This document shows, piece by piece, positions 12,011 to 22,025 of a stretch of 64,000 nucleotides of DNA. This DNA comes from Chlorops oryzae (lineage: Eukaryota; Arthropoda; Insecta; Diptera; Chloropidae), in NCBI GenBank assembly GCA_020466095.1, contig CM035807.1, positions 33,060,663 to 33,124,662 on the forward strand, given 5' to 3'. The notes beneath the pieces were generated by a model, which had not been told where the DNA came from, ran no database searches, and saw only the letters and a list, made by a program, of their open reading frames with translations. Made by a program: the position numbers and the translations under genes. Each line of letters begins with the position of its first letter. The stretch's first letter is position 1.

Positions 12011-13116
12011 TGCAATTTTTTTTTAAATGGGATTTTTTAAGAATGTTTCATAATGGCTTAATTTTGTATTAAGATGGTTAAAAGTTATTATTCAATTTTA
12101 AATATAGCGAACTCCTTTGCTTTTTTATAAATAGGGCAACAGAAAAATATTAAATTCAGCACCCAAAAGTATGCATTTCAATATTATGAATATTTCCGAC
12201 AGTGACAAATCTATTCATTCTTGCCGGTTGCCCATTTAATCACATCTTGAGGAAGGGGTTTGAAAGATTTGCGGATATCGGAGCTTTATAAAGGCTTAAA
12301 ATTGTATTGATTGGTTTTTTTAATATTGTAAGGCATACTTTTAGGTGATAAATTTGAATATTTTTTGTGGTCCTAGTTATAAGAAATTAACACTTTACTC
12401 TTGTAGTTTTAAACTTTAGAATCTAAACTACATAACATATGTGCCGTTATGTTCTCAAAAACGTTTTAACAAGAACCGTTGCATACTTCCAGTATTAAAC
12501 TTGGAATGTTCATATCACAAAACAAGGATAAAAGCCACTAAAATTAGTTGGAATAAATTTGCAATTACAATTAACTGGCTTCTTTTTAAGCTGTGAGTTT
12601 TATTAAGCGATGGGAAGAAATCGTCAAGTCTATTTTCTCACCAGTTGAGTTATTTTTGATTGCATTATTAAGTAGGACTTCAGCGACTTGTGATGCAACT
12701 TCAAGAAGAAAGCAAATTCCCACAGCAATCGTCCTTGTCATCTGTTCAGGGTCGGATGTTAAGTATTCGTTTCAACAAATTTGTTTTTATTCTTTATAAA
12801 GTTTGTCACTTTGCTTGGTCACTGAAACTTCGAACTCATTGCAATGTGATTCTTCAAATAATCTACGACTAATTTAAGATGAAGCTTTTACAGTTTTGTC
12901 ATATTTCGAGCTCTATGTTAGTACCTTTTTCACGTTTTTGTTTTATTTGTTACATTTTTTTTGCTGAAGATACACATGAAAAACGAAGTCCGCAAAGCTA
13001 AGTCGGTCAATCTCTACGTTCAAGATACCAGCGTCCGACAGTTGCTCGAGCTCACTTGTTTTTGCATCGTCTGAATTTGTAGCAATAGGCATTGTGAAGG
13101 CATACATAAATATAAT
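12011..13116. other. Noncoding DNA with a fragment of a family A end
   Basis: This region has no gene. At about 12995-13040 the order AGCTAAGTCGGTCAA ... ATACCAGCGTCCGACA matches the terminal hairpin and subterminal repeat of family A elements, so an old truncated copy lies just before the full copy at 13117. Confidence 0.5.
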
Positions 13117-14097
13117 ACAAGTAAGAAAGCTAGTCGGTCATTCCCGACTTGGTGAAATACCCTATCGTCCCGACATTATGAGCGCTTCTATGCTTTACTT
13201 GCGGAGTTACGAAATCTATTTGTGGGCGTGGCAGTGGGAGGGCACCATAAAATTATTTCCCTACACCTTTCATTCGCCTTCGTGAACCTATGTTGCGAAT
13301 TTGAAGCTTCTACGCCTTTTACTTCGGAAGTTACGAAAAATCTTCATTTGTGGGCGTGGCAGTGGGCGGGCCATAAAAAAAATTTTCCTACACCTTTCAT
13401 TCGCCTTGGTGAACCTATGTTGCGAATTTGAAGCTTCTACGCATTTTACTTCGGAAGTTACGAAAATTCTCTATTTGTGGGCGTGGAAGTGGGCGGGCTA
13501 CATAAATTTTTGTTCCTACACCTTTCATTTGCCTTGGTCAACCTATGCTGCGAATTTGAAGCTTCTACGCCTTTTACTTCACAAGTTACGATAAGCTCTT
13601 ATTTTTGGGCTTATTTGTGGGCGTGGCTCGAGGAGGGCGGCGTCCATTTTTTGCTAGGGTATGTCCCTTTTCGTAGTTTACCAGTACACCAAATATCATT
13701 GGAATGTGTTGAGTGGTTCGCAAATTACAAGCACTTTACTGAAAACACATTATATTCATTTGTGGGCGTGGCAGTGGGCGGATGTCTCCCATTTTTACTT
13801 AGGATCATACTCGGATCCCGAAATACCTGTGTGCCAAATTTCGACTTGATTGGTCCAGCCGTTTCGGAGGAGATCCGACCACGGACGGACGGACGACGGA
13901 CAGACGGACGACGACGGACGGACGGACGGACGGACGGACGGACGGACAGACGGACAGACGGACAGACGGACATGTCTAAATCGATTCAGTTTTTGATCCT
14001 GATCATTTCTATATATATTTTTCTATATCTCCGGAGCTTAATTCTCCCTGTTACAAGATTTGCACAAAACTAATATACCCCGCTTACGCTGGGTATA
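13117..14097 (-). mobile_element. DINE-1/INE-1-like element, family A copy 2
   Basis: Read on the minus strand it matches the intron copy: TATACCC...GGGGTATA stem at 14075-14097, GGAC/GACA microsatellite at about 13880-13970, and terminal hairpin with ACAAGTAAG at 13117. Three complete and one partial internal units of about 105 bp (TTTGTGGGCGTGGCAGTGG ... CTTCTACGCC) lie between 13195 and 13620, more than in the other copies. There is no protein gene; the apparent long frames are translations of these units. Confidence 0.87.
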
Positions 14098-14504
14098 ATA
14101 AATAATACAAGTCGAAGTGGCAGCAACACAAAGCAATAAGTTCATTAAAAGATGGTGAATGGAAATTGAATGAAATGTGAGATTTTAATTAAATTTTTAC
14201 CACCACAATGCAGTGTTATGGAAACTGCCAGGATCGCTCTACATTGTTCTTTGGGTTCTTTTATAATCAACAGCAAAAATGGCACTAAAAACAAACTCCA
14301 TAACAATGAACAAAGGCGAAGGGAAGACCGAACAGTGCAAACAGAAAACTTCAAACTATCAATGGCGACTTGGCACGCTTCAATTCCTGAAGGAGGAAAG
14401 TGTTCATTATAAAAGATATTGATTCAACAAAATATCTGAACAAAAAACTGGTAAATGAAGAAAAAATACCCGTTAGAAAACTAAAGGTTTTGGCATCGCT
14501 TTTG

Positions 14505-14885
14505 CGTTTATGCGTCAGCTATACGCAAATAAAAATAATTCGCAAATAGTCAACTCACTGTTTATACGACAGTTCAAATACGCAAATAGCGAAACTTTTC
14601 AGTGCTTCCCGACTAAAAAAATACAATTGCATGGCAACATATGCATTTGTCGGAAGCCTATGTTTTGCATGGGTTAGTTTTACCACATAGTAGAAAATAG
14701 GAAAATCATCAAAAATAAGTGGCAGCACCTTGAGCTTTATTTGCAAATAGCTTCGTTATTCACGACTTATTTTCGCGACTTAACATACTTAACATATTTG
14801 CAAATAAGATTTCAACTCAGCGTTTATGTGGGGAAATTTACTATTTGCAATAGTTTTATTTGCAAATAAGGCATACGCATAAACG
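14505..14885. repeat. Inverted-repeat element, about 380 bp
   Basis: The ends CGTTTATGCGT ... and ... ACGCATAAACG continue as an imperfect repeat of about 45 bp (ACGCAAATAAAA, CGCAAATAGT). The motif GCAAATA recurs throughout. There is no ORF or resolved target duplication. Confidence 0.6.
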
Positions 14886-15305
14886 TAGTAACTAACAAAC
14901 AGCTTTGACAATCAGTAACCGAAAGTCTTTCACAAGGATTGAATATCAATTTTTGTTGAGCGCTTAAAGGAAAAATTTTAAGTTATCTACATACAATGTC
15001 ATTGTGCATTCCTTTGTTGTTCTTTCAACTTTTCTTATTTTTCCTTCTATTTAAATTGCAGTCTAAAGAATCCCTTTTTTTCGTATAAACGCACATATTG
15101 CTTCAGCCTTTAGGCTTTTGAGTTTCCGTAGGAGTTCAACAAAAAATGCTCACTAGCAAGTTAGTTGATTAGAAAAGATCCAATAAAATTAAAACATAGA
15201 GCATCGAGGCGGTGCATTCAAAATGGACAGCAACTATTTTAATTCAATTCAGTAAATATCGCACCTAAAGTGACACAACTCAAAATTTGTGAATTTTTTA
15301 TGCTA

Positions 15306-17750
15306 CACGCAGAGAAAAAATATCACATACCCAATTATATTTTGCAGGGATTACATATGTAATTGGGTATGATGCAATTATATTTTCATAATTGCGTCCA
15401 ATTATATTTTTCATTGCCTCCAATTATATATGTATTGTATCAAATGATAAAAAAAATAATTTCAATTACATATATAATTCCGTCCAATTAAATATATAAT
15501 CGGCTGCAATGATGTATGTAATTGTATCGAATTATATACATAATTGCGTCTAATTAAATTTGTGATGCCCTGCAATTTAAAATACATTCTATATAGCAAT
15601 ATAAAAAGGGGCATTCTCCACGATTGGGCGGAATATATTTCACCACACCGAAAAAAATCCGTAGGTAATATTGAAGAAATGGGCTGCGTTATTGAAGAAT
15701 CGGCAGTAAAAATAGAGCTAACTAAAAAAAGCAATCAATATGAATAAAGACGATATTCAATATGAAGAAATTCAAATCAGGAAAAAAATTTCGTTATATT
15801 GAAGAAATATCTTCATATTTACGAAATTATTTTAGTCAAATTTCTTCAAGTATATTACCCTGCTTCGTTATATTGAAGAAATTTCTTCATATCTACGAAA
15901 ATAATTATTGATACTGAATAAATTTCTTCAATATTACGAACGATTTTCTTCAATATGAAGAAACTTATTGAAGTACGCAACCCTGCTTAGTTATATTGAA
16001 GAAATTTCTTTATATTTATATATTTCAAAATTTCATCATATGTATTAACTGTTGTGAGTCCCGTCTGTCTCACATCTGCTATTTTTTATAGACAAGAAAA
16101 TCGTCCAAATATCAATTACACAAAACAGTATATTAACTTTCTCATTGCAAGCAATAATGATTGACTAAATAAAGACTCGCGATAAGAATTAAAAAACAAT
16201 TTTATGTATATATGATTGTGTGGTTAAAAGGACGAAAATTCTAAAATATTATGAAAGGACTTAAAGAAATTTTTCAAAATAATGCAGCATTTTCCCTAAA
16301 AATATACTTTAAACCAAAATTTCAAGTCAAAGTAAATTACATCGAAATTCATTTTAATATTATTTTTATTTATTATTGCGTTTCTTATAATGCCTCCAAA
16401 GATCAATATTATATACAGATATATATTTTCTGTACTATATTTTACAATTATATTCCAAAATTAAGCATTATAATGTTAGATATTGTGCTGAGTTTTTGTT
16501 TTCAGCGTATCAACTTCCAGTGTCACCGGATGCAGTACGAAACATGAACCTCACTCATATGCAGAAGCGTCTCCCCGTCAATGTGGCACTTTAAAAAATT
16601 TTAGTTTATTAAAAATGGAACACTTCGCAAAATATATATGACTTAATACACACCTATCAGATTTTCTGCGATTTTGACCGCGAGCAATATTTTCTTTCAA
16701 TTTTCAAATTAAACACAATTTCTCTGCTTCCATAAAAAAACGCGTTTTAACTTCATCGACGAACTTTGCTTATACCGCTGAATCTTCCGCCTTAAGACTC
16801 ATCAACCCCAATAACTTCTTAAAAATATTCTTTTTTTCGTAATATTGAAGAAATTCTTCATATCTCAAGAATTACATTAGTCATATTGAAGAAATTTCTT
16901 TATTTATACGAAATAAATTCGTTATATTTAATATATAAATTAATTTTAAGACAATTTCTTCGTCATATTGAAAAAATTTCTTCATATTTACGAAATTAAT
17001 TTCTTTATATTCACGAATACGTTTTGTTATATTAACGAAATTTCTTCATATCAACAAACAAATTACGTCATATTGAAGAAATTTCTTAATTTATACGAAA
17101 ATTCTAAAATTTAAAATGTCCCACGAAAGCTTTTGTCATATGTAAGAAAATTTCTTCAGTATGAAGAAATGTTTTCGTACCTATGAAGAAATTTTGTTAT
17201 ATTGATTAAACTATTTAACTCATATTGAAGAATTTTTTTTCGTTCCATTCACAAAATTTCTGCAATATAACAAATATTTTCGTCAGCATGAAGAAAATTC
17301 GTTATATTGACTAAAATTCGTATTCAAATATTTACGAAAATTTTTATTCAATATTACTGCCGATATTTCTTTCAGTGCACGTCATATTCTTGGTCATCCT
17401 GCCCCTTGGAGTGCTTAAGTATTTTTAAAATTCAATAACGTTATAAACGATCGAAATTATAAACCATTTGAGAAATATAAGAGCAATCTGTAAAATAAAT
17501 ACAATCACATATATAATTGCATCAACGCTTTAAATTGTAAAAGTAATCAAATGTAATTACATATGTATTCAGAACGTAATTACATATATGATAAATTTAA
17601 ATGCAATTATATAAGTAATTGAGTAATTGAGTATTTTTCATTTTCTAATTATATTGTAATTGGCTCCAATTAATAATGCAATCGGGGCAAGGCTCCAATC
17701 ACATATGTAATTGGTTCCAATTATATTTCGGTAACTTATTTCTCTCCGTG
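15306..17750. mobile_element. TA-flanked DNA element, family D copy 1, interrupted by element E
   Basis: The termini CACGCAGAGAAA and TTTCTCTCCGTG are flanked by TA at 15304-15305 and 17751-17752. The interior is unusual, dense in AATTACATAT/CCAATTATAT motifs. Without the 1.73-kb insertion it is about 715 bp and collinear with 17982-20348. No transposase is present. A TA duplication fits a Tc1/mariner-type non-autonomous element, but the ends do not identify the donor. Confidence 0.75.
15646..17377. mobile_element. Element E: inverted-repeat element inserted in D copy 1
   Basis: The ends CACCGAAAAAAATCCG and its inverse (CACTGAAAGAAATATCG) continue into a shared GTAATATTGAA. The uninterrupted D copy 2 reads TTTCACCACGTCAT here, so the boundary is exact to 1-2 bases and the duplication is about 2 bp (CA). 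CACYG ends with a 2-bp duplication recall CACTA-type elements, but this is inference. Both flanks are packed with a palindromic GAAGAAATTTCTTC motif. The centre (16070-16800) is AT-rich; one 98-codon frame at 16251-16547 has no recognised domain. Confidence 0.75.
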
Positions 17751-18631
17751 TATGGATCTTGTTCCTAAGATACCTGTCTGCCTGCGAGAAAATTCCATAC
17801 TGTTTTTCTTATTATAAATGGCCGAAAATTGCCGTAATGCCTTTCTTTTTGCTTTGATTGACACTGCACATGCATTTTGTTTCTCGCGTTTTCTGAAAAA
17901 TGGCTAATTTTGAGTTGTGTCTCTGTAGTTGCCGGGGTGCGATATATGTAGTCAAAACGCTCCATAAAAAACTCTTCTATACACGCAGAGAAAAAATATC
18001 ACATACCCAATTATATTTTGCAGGCATTACATATGTATTTGGGTATGATGTAATTATATTTTCATAATTACGTTCAATTATATTTTTCATTACCTCCAAT
18101 TATATATGTAATTGTATCAAATGATAAAAAAATAATTTCAATTACATATATAATTCCGTCCAATTAAATATCTAATCGCCTGCAATGGTATATGTAATTG
18201 TATCGAACTATTTACATACAAACAAATGCAATAACATATACATAATTGCGTCTAATTAAATTTGTAGTCCCCTGCAATTTTATAATATATTCTATATAAT
18301 AATATAGAAAGGGGGAATTATCCACCATGTAGGAGTGTAGGTCTAACTCCCCAGCAAACATTTGCATAAGCTTTTTACAAAGGTGCTTACTATTCATTTG
18401 TTTCCAAGTAATTTTCCAAACTTTTTCCAAGCATATATGTGCTATATTAAATTCGCAAACATTTCCCAAACGCTTTCCAAATGTGTTTGGGAAACGTTGA
18501 ATTTTTCAAGTACTTCGCAAATCCACCCAAAATAATATGTATGTTATATAGATATCGTACATACATACGAGGCGTCTACAGTTCGATTTTTTCAAACGGT
18601 TATATATTAATTCTAGCACGCGCGAATAAGA

Positions 18632-18712
18632 TCTCTCGGTAGCGTACTGAAGCGTGTTCCGATTTGCAACCTGGAGGGCTCGAGTTCGATTCCTGTGGCG
18701 GGCGAAAAAATA
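18632..18712 (+). other. tRNA-like segment within element G
   Basis: CTCGGTAGCGTA resembles a D-arm/A-box, and GAGTTCGATTCC (18682-18693) fits the B-box consensus. The T-stem is imperfect, so this is a tRNA-derived relic rather than a gene. Confidence 0.45.
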
Positions 18713-18965
18713 TTGTAGAAAAATTGGGACGTGGAAAGATATCTGAGGTAAAATTTACTCCACTTAGAGGGGAGAAAGGAAGTTGGCAGTTATAAATTTA
18801 GGTTCATATCCGGTCGTCAGAAACGTAATGCATACACATGTGCTTTAAAAAATTTTTTTTAAATTTTTTCATAAATGTTTGGATGAAAGCTAGATATTCC
18901 TCTAAGTTTTGAAATATTATTTAAATGTTATATTATCTACCTCAGTATTAAAAAAAAAAAAAAAT

Positions 18966-19012
18966 AACCCTCGCCGCAGCGGGGATTGAACCCGCCTACA
19001 TCGGATTGGTAC
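18966..19012 (-). other. tRNA-like T-arm, opposite orientation, within element G
   Basis: On the minus strand GCGGGTTCAATCCCCGC (18995-18979) forms a perfect 5-bp T-stem with a 7-base loop matching the B-box consensus. The D-arm side is not convincing. Confidence 0.45.
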
Positions 19013-20350
19013 TGCTTGTTTAGGCTTGGAAAATATTTAATTCGATTGCTTGGATTTATATGTTTTCCAATCTCAAATCCAATTGAATAAAAAGGGAGCC
19101 GTTTTGGTTATTTACACTTGAATTCCAAATAAATTCCAACACTTGGATCCAAGCTTTTTGTTTGCGGGCGCAAATTACTTCCAATTGTTTAGTAAGGGTA
19201 AATGTTTGCTGGGTCTTCTTCTTCCTAATCTCTGCAATGTGTTAGAGCTACGCTGCTTCAACATTGGCCTATAGCATGAGGAAAAGAGAAGCGTACTATG
19301 GCAGCGAAATCATTAGCTCTGCTGTGGTGAAATGCATTGCCACTTTTATTATTAATTTTGGGAGATTTTTGAGTACATTACATATAAAATATCTACCAAA
19401 CTCATAAAATGGTATGAAAAGCTTAAAAAACATAAAACTAATCAAGGAAACTCAATGTCAAGGAGAGATATAAATTGTTTTTTATTCCTACCCTGTCCAC
19501 ATACCTTGTTACTCTGTTTCAGCAAAAATACTGAATTCTTTGTACAATCAAATTCGTAGCCGTAGTTAAAAATGTATGTCAATTTATTACAAAATGAAAA
19601 CATTCGTGCACATTAAGCAAAAGCATATCGCAACACATTTATTAAAGTTTCATTTATGAACTTTTCAAGCTATATAAAAAACCCGAGCTGACGCCGTGTT
19701 TCTTTGATAATTTTCTTGCAAGTGGCATCATAGTGCCACTTTGTGTCTACCCGTATTGTTGTTGGTAGCTTTCTGGTGAATTTGTCGAAACTGTTGAATT
19801 TCCTATTCCTGCCTAAGGTTTTTGTTGGTAGCTTTTTGGTGAATTTCCCCAATTTGTTGAATTTCCTATACCTGCCTAATGGTGTATTTCCCCATCGCGG
19901 CAGAGCCTTTTCGACGTCGAGAGTTAGACCTACACTCCTACATGCTATCCACGATTGGGCGGAATATATTTCACCACGTCATATTCTTGGTCATCCTGCC
20001 CCTTGGAGTGCTTAAGTATTTTTAAAATTCAATAACGTTATAAACGATCGAAATTATAAACCATTTGAGAAATATAAGAGCAATCTGTAAAATAAATACA
20101 ATCACATATATAATTGCACCAATGCTTTAAATTGTAAAAGTAATCAGATATAATTACATATATGTTCAGAACGCAATTACATATATGATAAATTTAAATG
20201 CAATTATATAAGTAATTGAGCACAATTAGTATTTTTCATTTTCTAATTATATTGTAATTGGCTCCAATTAATAATGCAATCGGGGCAAGGCTCCAATAAC
20301 ATATGTAATTGGTTCCAATTATATTTCGGGCACTTATTTCTCTCCGTGTA

Positions 20351-21043
20351 GGGAATCTTTTCAAAGCTCGCTATACTTTTAGTGCCTTTTTTCTCCTATT
20401 AACGAATTCTCTCTGTAAAGAATTTTTTTGATTTTGAGATGCTTTTATTGAATTCAATAGCTGAAGTCAACTTTCTAGGAACAAAATCGTGCACTTAGAA
20501 GCCAATCGCAAGATATAAAAAGGAACGATCCTTTGACACCCACTGAAAAAATAAGAGTCCCTTATGCTTCTGAGTCGCGTCATAAACATGTTGGAGTCAT
20601 GGAAGGTGATGGCAATAAATTTCCGATAGATGATACTTTCACATTTAAAGAAAAATCAATTTCTGATATCACAACAAAAAAATTAATACAAAAAAAACCA
20701 TAAATCCAATATCAATAAAAGGCAAATATGTAGGCTTACCAAACTGCTAAAAAAAAAATCATGGATATTCATACAAAAGTTTGAAGTGAACTTAGAAGGA
20801 TGTGTTTCAATCAAAACAGAACTTGAAGGATATTGTGAATCCTCAGGATATCGTGACAAAAGGCTATAAATAAGGTAAATGATTGATCGAACACTTGCGT
20901 CTTGTCGAGCATGGTTTCTATTACATGAGGATATATTTCTCTACGATTCGATTAAAAAATGAAGTTGTTTAGTACACTGAGAACAAACTTGGGATTGTTT
21001 AAACTCAAGGGGTATTTTCAACACCGAAAATTTTTCAAATCAA
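20351..21043. other. Noncoding DNA, nothing recognised
   Basis: AT-rich sequence without long frames or clear repeat ends. Confidence 0.35.
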
Positions 21044-21045
21044 TA

Positions 21046-21210
21046 GGTGTATTCACAAAGGCGTGTTAAAAATGTTGGAAAGTCGGAAAGTTGCGACTTC
21101 TTAAAAATTTTTTCAACTTTTTTTGTATCTTACACAACTTTTTAAGCAGTTAAAATTTTCCGATTTTCCGGCTTTCCTATTTTCCTTTCCGACGCCTTTG
21201 TGAATACCCC
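21046..21210. repeat. 165-bp MITE flanked by TA
   Basis: The ends GGTGTATTCACAAAGGCGT and its inverse (one mismatch) are flanked by TA at 21044-21045 and 21211-21212. The interior repeats GGAAAG/CTTTCC words. A non-autonomous Tc1/mariner-type MITE is likely. Confidence 0.75.
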
Positions 21211-22025
21211 TAATAACCAGGAACCTGACTTTTATAAGTATTTTCGAAAAAAGTCTTAACATAATAATTATTTTGTGACTAAAATAATTAAAGTATTTCA
21301 TAATTATTATCAAAAATTTTTATATTTTTAAATTTCCATATAACTGTTATGAATGAGAAAAAATTTTATTAATTGAAAAATAAGTTTTATTTTTGAGAAA
21401 TATTTTTTACGTCTTTCCAAAACTTTTATAAGGGGAACATTTTTTTCTAGTTGCCTTAGAAGTTTTATGTTTGAAGAAAATCAGTTTACGTCGTCAGCAA
21501 ATTAGATAAGGGAATTATTATCCCCTATTATTACCGCCAATCGACTTCCATTCTATTACCCACTTACGACGAATCGACATCATACAGACGTAATTATGCC
21601 CTATTTATGTTGGGTTAACGATATATTCTGACCTAAAATAGGTAAGAAATTACTAATTTTCGACCTATTTTGCTAGTTGGGATATTCATGCATTGTCATC
21701 CAAACAAAACATATGTGCAAAGTTTCAGATCAATCGGAAATCGGGAACTGAGGCAAATTTAAGTTGTAAGATTCCCTTACAAAGTTTGTTAGTTTATTTG
21801 AAGTGAAGCGAATAAAAATTTAACAATAAAAATTTTCAAAGACGTTAAAACTTCTCATGAAAAATAAAAGTTTTTGACAAACGTACAAACCAAAAATTGG
21901 AAAGAAAAAGTTATGAAAAGACTTTTTGAATTTTTTGAATTTGTAAAGTTATACAAAGATTTGAAATAATTTTTTTTGAAATAAAGGCAACTTTTATAAA
22001 ATCTGTAATTCAATAATTATAATTT

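Larger units (their letters stand above)
18350..19213. mobile_element. Element G: 864-bp inverted-repeat element with two tRNA-like boxes
   Basis: The ends CCCAGCAAACATTT and AAATGTTTGCTGGG are perfect over 14 bp. A 2-bp TC on both sides may be the target duplication. It lies at the junction of the left inverted repeat of F with the F interior. It carries a forward B-box-like segment near 18682 and a reverse one near 18987, each in a tRNA-like context. There is no ORF of note. Confidence 0.75.
18326..19944. mobile_element. Element F: hAT-like non-autonomous element inside D copy 2
   Basis: A perfect 24-bp terminal inverted repeat starts CATGTAGGAGTGTAGG. The flanking 8-mers TTATCCAC (18318-18325) and CTATCCAC (19945-19952) match at 7 of 8 bases. 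The 8-bp duplication fits hAT elements. No transposase is visible. The element is itself interrupted by element G. Confidence 0.8.
17982..20348. mobile_element. TA-flanked DNA element, family D copy 2, interrupted by element F
   Basis: It has the same CACGCAGAGAAA and TTTCTCTCCGTG ends as copy 1, with TA at 17980-17981 and 20349-20350. The internal left and right arms are highly similar to copy 1. It is interrupted at 18326 by element F. Confidence 0.77.

Noticed and set aside
13222..14073. Frames of 97-198 codons, similar to frames at 3131-3601, 22414-23036 and 49339-49665
   Set aside because: They recur because they translate the internal units and microsatellite of family A DINE-1-like elements. 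The reading differs between copies and has no start or domain.
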